Shown one piece after another: positions 1 through 6,203 of a stretch of 10,060 bases of DNA. A program made the position numbers and the translations under genes. Numbering within the stretch: position 1 is the first letter of the stretch; each line of letters starts with the position of its first letter. The notes below the pieces were generated by a model, which worked only from the letters and a program-made list of their open reading frames with translations, was not told where the DNA came from and ran no database searches. The stretch comes from Candidatus Iainarchaeum sp. (GTDB lineage: Archaea; Iainarchaeota; Iainarchaeia; Iainarchaeales; Iainarchaeaceae). Location: the NCBI GenBank assembly GCA_013331625.1, contig DUGC01000034.1, positions 1 to 10,060 of the forward strand, read 5' to 3'.

Positions 1-724
1 ATTCCGGCTCAACTATCTGGGTTGAATGCATCGCATGCTGCAATCCCAGCTCTTCCATGATGTCATCCTCAAGCTTTTGGGGATCCTTCACAAGGAGCGA
101 TGATGCATTATAAGCCCCAACAGCGCCCGAAAATTTGCCTTCCATGCGCGATGCAAAGCACTCGAGCGACCCTATCATTTCGCCAAGGCGGTTGATATAG
201 CCGCACATTGCAAAGCCAAAAGTGATGGGTTCGGCGTGCTGGCCGTGTGTCCTTCCTATCTGCAAAGTCCCCTTTTCGCGCAGCGCAATATCAATCCAGA
301 CAGAAAGGAGCTTTTTGAGCTCCGGAATGACGAGCTTTTCGGTTGTTTCCTTGTAGCGCAGCGCGCTTGCTGTATCGACAATATCATATGAAGTTGCGGA
401 AAAATGTATGAACCGCTTTGCATCTTCCCCCACTTTAGAGCGCAGCACGTTGGCAAGGGCGCGCACATCGTGCCTGATCTTCGCCTCCTCGGCATAAACT
501 TCAGCCGCACTCACGTTTTCTGCAGCCTTTGCAACTTCCCGTGCAGTTTTTTCACTGCAAATGCCCTGCTTTGCAAGGGCTTTTACCAGCGCCGCCTCGA
601 CCCTTGCTTGATAAGCAATGCGCGCATTTTCAGATAAAAATGGGATGGCTTTTTTTGCAAGCCCGCCATCGATATAGCGGTAATCTAGGGGTGAAAACAG
701 GTCGTAACGCTCCAATAACAACAC
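1..724 (-). CDS. purB: Adenylosuccinate lyase, N-terminal part (runs off left edge)
   Basis: PurB cleaves fumarate from SAICAR (to AICAR) and from adenylosuccinate (to AMP), so it acts twice in purine synthesis. The window holds 241 codons; the C-terminal half, including the usual flexible signature loop, lies beyond position 1. Visible family blocks are SPLDYRY (residues 11-17), RHDVRALANVL (84-94, with a conserved His), FIHFSATSYDIVDTA (105-119) and IGRTHGQHAEPITFG (156-170, with the active-site His region). I chose the GTG at 722-724 because a TTTAAAAA box read on this strand (754-747) is centred about 26 bases upstream. That is the spacing expected for a leaderless archaeal transcript, and no Shine-Dalgarno sequence is needed. 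In-frame TTG codons at 721 and 715 are alternatives. The gene diverges from the methyltransferase across about 60 bp. The family call is very secure; the start is moderately secure. Confidence 0.95.
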   Translation of the reverse strand, partial: MLLLERYDLFSPLDYRYIDGGLAKKAIPFLSENARIAYQARVEAALVKALAKQGICSEKTAREVAKAAENVSAAEVYAEEAKIRHDVRALANVLRSKVGEDAKRFIHFSATSYDIVDTASALRYKETTEKLVIPELKKLLSVWIDIALREKGTLQIGRTHGQHAEPITFGFAMCGYINRLGEMIGSLECFASRMEGKFSGAVGAYNASSLLVKDPQKLEDDIMEELGLQHAMHSTQIVEPE

Positions 725-744
725 CGATTAAATTATCGTTAAAG

Positions 745-756
745 GGTTTTTAAAGA
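745..756. promoter_or_regulatory. Shared TATA-like box of the purB / methyltransferase divergent promoter
   Basis: The T5A3 tract at 747-754 reads TTTAAAAA on the minus strand and TTTTTAAA on the plus strand. A start about 26 bases away on the minus strand falls on the purB GTG (724), giving a leaderless message. On the plus strand it falls near 777, about nine bases before the methyltransferase ATG at 786. It is the only strong TATA-like tract in this short gap. Use in both directions is inferred. Confidence 0.5.
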
Positions 757-785
757 ATAACGCAAACGGCTCAAACACGGTAAAA

Positions 786-1511
786 ATGAATGCAGGCTCC
801 TTTAATGAGAATTATAAACGTTTAGAGGCAAAATTTATGGATATGGACAGTAAAAAAAGAAGAAAAGCTCAAAAGGGGCACAAAATCCAGTTCTTCTCCG
901 ACATCACTCGCAAATTTTACCAGCTCTGGCCTACCAAAACCGTCCCGGCGCTGCGCATTAATGCAGTCCCGATGCACAGGTTTGCAAAAGTCGATCCTGC
1001 AGAGCACACGCGCCGCATAATTGAGGCTGCAAAGCCATCCGGAAAGGTGCTTGATATCTGCACCGGCCTTGGGTATAGCGCAATTGCTGCCGCAAAAATC
1101 CGGAACGTCCGGGAAGTGAGCACGATTGAAAAGGACAGCGAGGTTTTGCATATTGCAAAGCTTAACGAGGCGAGCGCGGAGCTTTTTAAAAACCCCAAGA
1201 TAAAGATAATTGAAGGGGATGCAACGCAAAAAATCAGGGAATTTGCAGGTGGCTCCTTTGATTCAGTGATCCACGACCCGCCCACATTCGTTGTTGCGCC
1301 CGAGCTTTATACCGCGGCCTTTTGCCAAGAATTGTACCGTGTCCTCAAAATCGGGGGAAGGCTCTGGTTCTATGCAGCCGAGCCGGGGAAGGCGGGGGCA
1401 AGAGGCAATGCATCCGGCCTTTCAGAGCGGATCATAAGGAATTTGCAGCTTGCCGGATTTAAGGACACGAGGCACGATGGGGCATCCACAGGGATTATTG
1501 CCAGAAAATGA
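786..1511 (+). CDS. SAM-dependent methyltransferase of the predicted archaeal family (COG2521-like)
   Basis: This is a 241-residue class I methyltransferase. A family block, MHRFAKVDPAEHTRR (63-77), precedes the SAM-binding loop VLDICTGLGYSA (88-99). An acidic residue at the end of strand 2 (E115), GDA (144-146) and a motif IV HDPP (163-166) follow. The HDPP resembles the (N/D)PP(Y/F) signature of enzymes that methylate exocyclic amines of nucleic-acid bases, so RNA or DNA is a reasonable but unproven substrate. The Lys/Arg-rich stretch at residues 22-33 fits nucleic-acid contact. The start is uncertain. ATG 786 has no Shine-Dalgarno sequence and would rely on the shared TATA-like box. ATG 837 (residue 18) has GAGG eight bases upstream and an ATTATAAA box (811-818) at leaderless spacing. 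It sits between two purine genes but no pathway link is evident. Fold secure; substrate unknown. Confidence 0.9.
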   Translation: MNAGSFNENYKRLEAKFMDMDSKKRRKAQKGHKIQFFSDITRKFYQLWPTKTVPALRINAVPMHRFAKVDPAEHTRRIIEAAKPSGKVLDICTGLGYSAIAAAKIRNVREVSTIEKDSEVLHIAKLNEASAELFKNPKIKIIEGDATQKIREFAGGSFDSVIHDPPTFVVAPELYTAAFCQELYRVLKIGGRLWFYAAEPGKAGARGNASGLSERIIRNLQLAGFKDTRHDGASTGIIARK

Positions 1512-1529
1512 ACCTTGCTCCCTGAACGG

Positions 1530-1543
1530 TTTTTGCCAAAAAA
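1530..1543. terminator. Candidate bidirectional T-tract terminators between convergent genes
   Basis: A T5 run (1530-1534) lies about 20 bases after the methyltransferase stop. An A6 run (1538-1543), which is T6 on the minus strand, lies about 45 bases after the stop of the convergent hypothetical gene. Archaeal RNA polymerase can terminate at such T-tracts without a hairpin. The call is based on position and composition only. Confidence 0.35.
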
Positions 1544-1587
1544 TCCCCAAATGCTCTTAACGCGGCTTGCGCCTGAGCCTTTTGAGC

Positions 1588-2019
1588 CTATTGCTTGCGG
1601 CTAAATTCGATGGAATCTCCGTATTTTTCCCTGCCCTTTCCCTCTGCGCCCTTCTCTTTTCGGAAAGTTCCATGCGCCACTCTAAGCTCTTCTTGGCCCA
1701 TTGCAGGCAATGGCCTGTCCCTGACGCCTGAAGTCCTCTGCCTTTTAACAGCGGTTTTTACAGCCTTGTTCCCGCCCCATCCGCTATCTTGCCTGATAGA
1801 CCTGAAGACCGGGGCTACAAAACGATTGAGGGCATTAATATCCACGCCATATCCAAATGCCCGCAGGTCTTTTGCAATCATTTCAGAAATCCCAATCGCG
1901 GTTTCCACCCCGCTGTATTCAGTAATATAAGCCCTCGCCGCTGCGGCAGGAAGTTTATATGGGACAGGGGCCCCTTCTTGCCATTTCTTCCAATGGGTTA
2001 AATTCACGAAATGCCGCAT
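1588..2019 (-). CDS. Hypothetical basic protein, 143 aa
   Basis: I do not recognise this protein. The ATG at 2019 is the first start after an in-frame stop three codons upstream. The N-terminal ~80 residues look folded: a LPAAAARAYITEYSG helix (about 24-38), a long amphipathic stretch with MIAKDL (47-52), and NALNRFVAPVFRSI (61-74). The C-terminal ~60 residues are rich in Lys, Arg, Gly and Glu and look disordered, suggesting nucleic-acid or protein contact. There are no membrane segments or metal sites. It lies 91 bp downstream of purC on the same strand, so read-through is possible; only a weak TATA-like tract (2034-2042) is present. Helix lengths and the 'LP...' opening loosely recall a histone fold, but the match is too weak to name. 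The plus-strand reading of this region is Pro/Ser/Leu-rich and less protein-like. Confidence 0.6.
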   Translation of the reverse strand: MRHFVNLTHWKKWQEGAPVPYKLPAAAARAYITEYSGVETAIGISEMIAKDLRAFGYGVDINALNRFVAPVFRSIRQDSGWGGNKAVKTAVKRQRTSGVRDRPLPAMGQEELRVAHGTFRKEKGAEGKGREKYGDSIEFSRKQ

Positions 2020-2110
2020 GGCTCGCTAAGGCGTTATGAAAACTTCGCACAGTGGGAAACTCGGGAAAATGTTTTTTTCCGGGCATGCAGGAGTAATTAT
2101 GTGTTCCCCT

Positions 2111-3076
2111 TTATTTATTTTTCTCCAAAAACGCATTGTAGCGGCCCATTACTTCCTCAATAGAGGGGGCCTTGAATGTTTTTTCCCCTGTCCACGAGTC
2201 GCAAACGCCCCGGTACATGTCTGAAACGATGTCTTTGAGTTCAGGCGGAAGGGGCTGGGGCCTTGGCCAGTCTGCTTTCTCGACATTGTTCTTCTTTGCA
2301 GCCTCAAGCTCGGCATACCACGGGGTGGACTTGTAATAATCCCTTGCGACCTGCTTGCTCACATGGATGCCATTCCACAAGAACCTGTTCTCATCCAAAG
2401 TGCCGCATACATCAATCAGCATAAGCTCATTTTTGGGGGAAAGTGCAAACTCCACCTTCCCGTCAGCGTGCTCAAGCCCTATGGAAGCGGCCTTTTCTGT
2501 CAAGAAATCATTGATGTTGAGCGCAGCTTCCTTTAGCTCATAGAGCTGGTCTTCACTGATCTTTGAAATCTCCATCGCCTCGTCCCATGAAAGGTAGCGG
2601 TCAATGGGCTCAAGCTTTGTGCTGACATCAAGGAATGCGCGCTCGAACTTGTGCCCCGGCACCGGCACCGATGAAACCCCAAGGTCATCTAGTGAAAGCT
2701 CTCCTGCTTCAAGCCTTTTGAACACCGAGCTACCCGCGGGCAGGGAATTGCGGAAGATTATTTCAAGCGGAATGAGGTAGTTCCTGCTGCCATCCTTTAT
2801 CTGGTTGTCCTGCGGCATCAATACCCTTACAATATTAACTTCCATTCTGTTCCCGCCTGCTACCTTGCGGAAATGCGTCCTTATGCCGAACTTCTTTTCA
2901 AGCTGCTTAAAATTATAGCTCGCCATCCTGCAAAGCGCCTCTCCCTTGCCTGCAATCGTGTCAGGCATCTTGCCATAATCAAAAACACTGTAATCATCAG
3001 TGAACTCAAAAACGCCTATCCCCATCTGCTCTTCCGTAGGCTCCTTTTCAACAATCAGGTTCTTTACCGATCCCAC
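2111..3076 (-). CDS. purC: SAICAR synthetase (archaeal-type PurC)
   Basis: PurC joins aspartate to CAIR using ATP, giving SAICAR, the substrate of PurB encoded nearby. Counted from the GTG at 3076 the protein has 321 residues. It shows the family blocks FEFTDDYSVFDYG (23-35, nucleotide and substrate site), IPLEIIFRN (102-110), DGKVEF (205-210) and IDVCGTLDENRF (221-232). The GTLDENRF form, rather than the bacterial DEISPDxxR form, marks the archaeal branch. I prefer GTG 3076 because archaeal homologues typically open with 'M(G/T)SVK', matching GSVKNL here. It is also preceded by GGTGGTGG (3088-3081) four bases upstream. A TTG at 3106 would add ten residues (MVIEFFGGGK) and would fit a leaderless start from the TATA box near 3129. 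Identity very secure; start fairly secure. Confidence 0.96.
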   Translation of the reverse strand: MGSVKNLIVEKEPTEEQMGIGVFEFTDDYSVFDYGKMPDTIAGKGEALCRMASYNFKQLEKKFGIRTHFRKVAGGNRMEVNIVRVLMPQDNQIKDGSRNYLIPLEIIFRNSLPAGSSVFKRLEAGELSLDDLGVSSVPVPGHKFERAFLDVSTKLEPIDRYLSWDEAMEISKISEDQLYELKEAALNINDFLTEKAASIGLEHADGKVEFALSPKNELMLIDVCGTLDENRFLWNGIHVSKQVARDYYKSTPWYAELEAAKKNNVEKADWPRPQPLPPELKDIVSDMYRGVCDSWTGEKTFKAPSIEEVMGRYNAFLEKNK

Positions 3077-3088
3077 TTTTCCACCACC
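3077..3088 (-). promoter_or_regulatory. Shine-Dalgarno-like site deciding the purC start
   Basis: On the minus strand, GGTGGTGG (3088-3081) followed by AAAA precedes GTG 3076. Complementarity to the archaeal 16S 3' end (GGAGGTGAT sense) is good. It supports 3076 over the TTG at 3106, although the same bases would code for Gly-Gly in the longer form. Confidence 0.45.
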
Positions 3089-3125
3089 AAAAAATTCAAT
3101 TACCAATAGAAAATTAGTGGGTTGG

Positions 3126-3134
3126 TTTTAAAAA
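3126..3134 (-). promoter_or_regulatory. TATA-like box for purC
   Basis: TTTTTAAAA read on the minus strand is centred near 3129-3130. A start about 25 bases downstream falls near 3104. That would give a leader of about 28 bases to GTG 3076, or an essentially leaderless message from TTG 3106. Confidence 0.5.
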
Positions 3135-3296
3135 CGATTTAGGTATGCGCTTTAAGCCATAAACAGGGGGCAAAAAATAACACTTCCGTTGCTCCAACTT
3201 TCTGCAATACATAAAAAAGTAAGGAGTAACAGAGTGCTTTCATATCACGTGCAAAACTCAAAAATCACATCAAACTTGCACACTTTTGAACTGGCA

Positions 3297-3319
3297 TTTA
3301 AAGCTGAAGTCTTAAATTC
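3297..3319 (+). promoter_or_regulatory. Candidate TATA-like boxes for the repeat protein gene
   Basis: Two AT-rich boxes precede the repeat gene: TTTAAAGC (3297-3304) and TTAAATTC (3312-3319). The second is about 25 bases from ATG 3340 and would give a leaderless message. The first predicts a start near 3326 with a short leader. No Shine-Dalgarno sequence precedes ATG 3340, which fits leaderless translation. Confidence 0.35.
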
Positions 3320-3339
3320 AGGATACACTTTATTTGTCC

Positions 3340-4782
3340 ATGCTGCCAAAACGCATGGGTTTATTGCAGAGGGCAAAGGCATTGGTTCTGCTAAAAAAAG
3401 GCCACTCCCCCGATGAAACAGCACGCATATTGCGGCAAAGGTACCACCCGACGGATCCTGTCGATGATGTGAAAAGAAAATATTTTCCGGCAAAGGGAGC
3501 CTTTGCAATTGGCAGGTTAGAGGGCGCTACTAGAGAAGAGATAGCAGCCAATTTAGGGAAAATGAAAAGCTATCAGACCCGCGGCAGGGAATTCCATGCA
3601 AAACGCCTCAATACTCCCGCCAATCTTGCCGCCAGCAGAAATCGCATGATTTCACAGCAAAAAGACCCATCATTCCGGAAAAAAAATATTGAGGCCACAA
3701 AGAGATACCGCCAAGATCCACAAGTGAAAAGGAGGTATGAAAGAATCGGAAGAAGAAGTTTGTCGCGATTACGCCAAGATCCCGCTTTTGTTGAAGCTGA
3801 ACGAAGAAGGAGGAGTGAGTTAATGGTGCATCTAAACAAAGACCCTAATTTTGTTAACGCACGCAACGAACGGTCTAGGGTTCTAATGACCCGCCTAAAT
3901 AGGGATCCCGACTTTGTTGCCGCACGCAATGAGGCAATGAGAAAACTCGGAGAGAACCCCAAGTTTGCAGAAGCACGCAGAAATCGCGCCAAAAAAATCA
4001 TGGCTGAGCTGCGTAAAGATCCCGGATTTGTCAAAGCTACAAATGCACGCCTGAGGAAGTATGCCCGCGATCCAGAACTTAATGCCCAACGCCGAGAAAG
4101 GATGAAAAAAAAGCATCAAGACCCAAATTTTGCACGAATTGTCAAAGAAACAGCAAGCAAAACAATGCAAAAACTTCATCAAGATCCCGCATTTAATGAT
4201 GCTAACAAGGAACGCAGCAAAAAAGTCATGGCACAGCTACGCCGGAATCCACAATTCCTCGCAGCCTTAAAAGCGGGAGCCAGCACAAGCTTATCCAACC
4301 TTCACAAAAGGCCTGATTTTGCAGCAGGAAACCGCGCAAGGGCCAAAGTGAAAATGACCAGCCTCAATCAAGACCCTGTTTTTAAGAAAGCAAGACTAGA
4401 AGGAATTGCACAACACTGGAACACTTACAGACTTCGAATAGCTGACTATGCACAAAGGCTCGAAGTAGGAGGCGCAGGCCTATACCCCAGAGCAAGATCC
4501 ACAAAAAAAATAGATATTCATCAAACATACACAACGAGAACTCCGGCAACCATTCTACAAAAAAGAGAGAGAAAACGAGTAATCCGCACAGCATTAAGCG
4601 CACTCCCCGAACTTGAAAGAGAAACAGTCCTCACCATGTTCAACCTTGAAAAAGGAAGTATCGAAATGCAAATAGGGCAAGCTGCAGCAATACTTGGTAA
4701 AACACGACAAGAAATTCAGGCAACATACGAAAATGCTCTCGCCAAATTAGCTCAAAATACGAAGATACGGGAATTAAGATGA
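3340..4782 (+). CDS. Very basic 'DPxF' repeat protein with HTH-like N-terminus and sigma-70-region-4-like C-terminus
   Basis: I do not recognise a named family. Counted from ATG 3340 (TTG 3334 would add two residues) it has 480 residues. Residues 10-34 form an HTH-like pair of helices (QRAKALVLLKKG then ETARILRQ), and 59-88 look like a second one (REEIAANLGK). From 92 to about 365 lie fourteen degenerate units, each opening with DP, NP, TP or RP, usually followed by xF and often an AR or AER, and ending in helix. Their first residues are at 92, 109, 126, 147, 168, 189, 206, 227, 244, 261, 282, 303, 324 and 345, always 17 or 21 apart. Residues 411-473 resemble sigma-70 region 4: ALSALPELERETVL, a recognition-type HTH with LGKTRQEI, then ALAKL. 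Lys and Arg abound, so DNA or RNA binding is the likely role. The unit style recalls modular DNA-binding repeats of homing-endonuclease-associated proteins (NUMOD type), but no nuclease domain is seen. Arg codons lean more to CGC/AGA/CGA than in purA or glyA. Confidence 0.88.
   Translation: MLPKRMGLLQRAKALVLLKKGHSPDETARILRQRYHPTDPVDDVKRKYFPAKGAFAIGRLEGATREEIAANLGKMKSYQTRGREFHAKRLNTPANLAASRNRMISQQKDPSFRKKNIEATKRYRQDPQVKRRYERIGRRSLSRLRQDPAFVEAERRRRSELMVHLNKDPNFVNARNERSRVLMTRLNRDPDFVAARNEAMRKLGENPKFAEARRNRAKKIMAELRKDPGFVKATNARLRKYARDPELNAQRRERMKKKHQDPNFARIVKETASKTMQKLHQDPAFNDANKERSKKVMAQLRRNPQFLAALKAGASTSLSNLHKRPDFAAGNRARAKVKMTSLNQDPVFKKARLEGIAQHWNTYRLRIADYAQRLEVGGAGLYPRARSTKKIDIHQTYTTRTPATILQKRERKRVIRTALSALPELERETVLTMFNLEKGSIEMQIGQAAAILGKTRQEIQATYENALAKLAQNTKIRELR
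3613..4434 (+). repeat. Coding repeat array: fourteen 51- or 63-bp units
   Basis: Each unit encodes 17 or 21 residues opening with DP or a variant. Spacings in order are 17, 17, 21, 21, 21, 17, 21, 17, 17, 21, 21, 21, 21 residues. Longer units carry four extra residues, about one helical turn, usually around an M-x-x-L. Codons for the shared DP-x-F differ between units (gatccc, gaccct, gaccca, gatcca), so the array is old and held by protein-level selection rather than recent duplication. Confidence 0.85.
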
Positions 4783-4838
4783 CACCATGCTTCAAATCTA
4801 AATGCCCCAAGAAGAAGTACCTGGAAGCTTGTACAATT

Positions 4839-4876
4839 CTGCATCCTGATCAATCCATTTAAAAAAACTGCATCCT
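4839..4876. repeat. 9-bp direct repeat flanking the purA TATA-like box
   Basis: CTGCATCCT occurs at 4839-4847 and again at 4868-4876, start-to-start 29 bp, close to three helical turns. The TTTAAAAA box (4858-4865) lies between the copies. This could be a pair of regulator sites for purA, or chance. Confidence 0.35.
4858..4865 (+). promoter_or_regulatory. TATA-like box for purA
   Basis: TTTAAAAA here predicts a transcript start near 4888, about eleven bases before the TTG at 4899. A second AT-rich tract, TTTATAG (4878-4884), is too close to the start codon to serve as its TATA box. The short predicted leader includes part of a G-rich stretch that ends at 4890. Confidence 0.45.
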
Positions 4877-4898
4877 CTTTATAGTTGGGGTTGTATAG

Positions 4899-6161
4899 TT
4901 GGCAGGGACAATTGTCATTGGCGCCCAGTTCGGCGATGAGGGCAAAGGCAAAGTCACTGATTTTTACTCGGATAAAGCAGACCTTGTGGTGCGCTATCAG
5001 GGCGGCAACAATGCAGGCCACACGGTAGTCGTTGCAGGAAAGACACTCAAGTTCCACCTGCTCCCAAGCGGGGTTGTGCAGGGAAAAAGGATTCTGATCG
5101 GCGCGGGCGTGGTGCTTGACCCGCGCGTGCTGAAAAAGGAAATATCCGATATCGGCTCGAAGGGCATGGATCTTGGCATTGATCCGCGCACGCACATAAT
5201 AATGCCATGGCACAACCTTTTGGATGAGGGAAGGGAGGAGTTGCGCACAACAAAAAAAATCGGCACGACAAAGCGCGGGATAGGGCCGTGCTATGCCGAT
5301 AAAGCCGAGAGGATCGGGATCAGGTTTGAAGAGCTTGTTGAGGAAAAGAGGCTGCAGCAGCGCATCAGGGAAGTTTTCCCTGTCAAGAAGGCAATTTTGG
5401 AGAAAGTTTACAATATCAAAGTGCCATTTGGCGAGAATGAAGTTTTTGATGAATACAATGCGCTCGGAAAAGAGTTCCGCAAGTATTTGTGCGATGTGAG
5501 CCTTGAAGTGTGCGAGGCGCTTGAAAACCGCAAAGAGGTCGTCTTTGAAGGGGCGCAGGGGACATTTCTCGATAACGATTTCGGGACCTACCCCTATGTC
5601 ACAAGCTCGCACCCGATTTCAGGCGGGGTTACAACAGGGGTCGGGATGCCGGCTGCCAAAATAAACCGCATAATAGGGATCGTGAAGGCGTATACTACGC
5701 GCGTCGGCTTTGGGCCGTTCCCCACCGAGCTCACTGATGAGACCGGCGAGCACCTCACGCAGAAAGGAAATGAGTTCGGGACAACTACAGGAAGGAAGAG
5801 GCGCGTCGGATGGCTTGACCTTCCCATGCTGCGCACCTCGATGCGCTTCAACGGGTTCACGGAACTTGCAATAACAAAGCTTGATGTCCTAAGCGGCCTA
5901 AAAAAAGTTAAAGTGTGCCACAGTTACACTGTGAACGCAAAGGAGATCAAATACTTCCCCTACAGCAACAAGGGGCTTGAGAAGGCGGTTCCAAATTACA
6001 GGGAATTTGAAGGGTTTGAAATAACAGGAAAGGAAAAAAAGTACTCCGAGCTTGCAAAGAACGCGCGCGCTTACCTTGAATATATCGAGAAGGAGATCGG
6101 CTGCCCCATCAAGCTCGTTTCAGTTGGAGCCGGAAGGGAAGACACAATTTTAAAACAATAA
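4899..6161 (+). CDS. purA: Adenylosuccinate synthetase
   Basis: PurA joins IMP and aspartate with GTP hydrolysis to make adenylosuccinate, the first committed step to AMP; PurB then finishes it. The 420-residue length is that of the full-size family, not the shorter thermophile form. GDEGKGK (12-18) is the GTP-binding loop with the catalytic Asp13. GGNNAGHTV (35-43) carries the general acid His41. FEGAQGTFLDNDFGTYPYVTSS is the IMP-site block, and GRKRRVGWLD the aspartate/GTP-contact loop. The start is a TTG at 4899, because the protein then opens with the standard MAGTIVIGAQ and no other in-frame start fits. The gene follows the repeat-protein gene by 116 bp with its own TATA-like box, so co-transcription is not required. 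Confidence 0.97.
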   Translation: MAGTIVIGAQFGDEGKGKVTDFYSDKADLVVRYQGGNNAGHTVVVAGKTLKFHLLPSGVVQGKRILIGAGVVLDPRVLKKEISDIGSKGMDLGIDPRTHIIMPWHNLLDEGREELRTTKKIGTTKRGIGPCYADKAERIGIRFEELVEEKRLQQRIREVFPVKKAILEKVYNIKVPFGENEVFDEYNALGKEFRKYLCDVSLEVCEALENRKEVVFEGAQGTFLDNDFGTYPYVTSSHPISGGVTTGVGMPAAKINRIIGIVKAYTTRVGFGPFPTELTDETGEHLTQKGNEFGTTTGRKRRVGWLDLPMLRTSMRFNGFTELAITKLDVLSGLKKVKVCHSYTVNAKEIKYFPYSNKGLEKAVPNYREFEGFEITGKEKKYSELAKNARAYLEYIEKEIGCPIKLVSVGAGREDTILKQ

Positions 6162-6203
6162 AAAAAGGAATTAATAGGAATTCGGCCAGAATTTTTGCTT
6201 TTT
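6160..6203. terminator. Paired T-tract terminators between purA and the convergent small gene
   Basis: Plus-strand T5 runs at 6192-6196 and 6199-6203 follow the purA stop. On the minus strand, T7 at 6166-6160 follows the stop of the small helical gene and overlaps the purA stop codon. These positions suit T-rich archaeal terminators in each direction. Confidence 0.45.

Noticed and set aside
822..1285. Two minus-strand open frames opposite the methyltransferase
   Set aside because: They overlap a clear class I methyltransferase and show no domain of their own.
1564..1602. Repeated GCTTGCG and TGAGCC words between convergent genes
   Set aside because: Short, imperfect and unstructured; they do not form a convincing hairpin or element end.
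1595..1930. Plus-strand frame opposite the 143-aa hypothetical gene
   Set aside because: Rich in Pro, Ser and Leu with no start signals; the minus-strand reading is better structured, though neither has a known family.
3249..3281. GTGCAA / TTGCAC inverted repeat before the repeat-protein gene
   Set aside because: Six-base arms separated by 21 bases are expected by chance in AT-rich intergenic DNA; no second copy was seen.
3613..4434. Possible CRISPR-like array suggested by the regular period
   Set aside because: The period comes from protein repeats (51 or 63 bp) with diverged DNA; there are no identical direct repeats or unique spacers, and the frame is open throughout.
4752..5612. Long minus-strand open frame (286 codons) opposite purA
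   Set aside because: It is antisense to an unmistakable purA, is Cys/His/Phe/Leu-rich without family motifs, and has no promoter or ribosome site of note.
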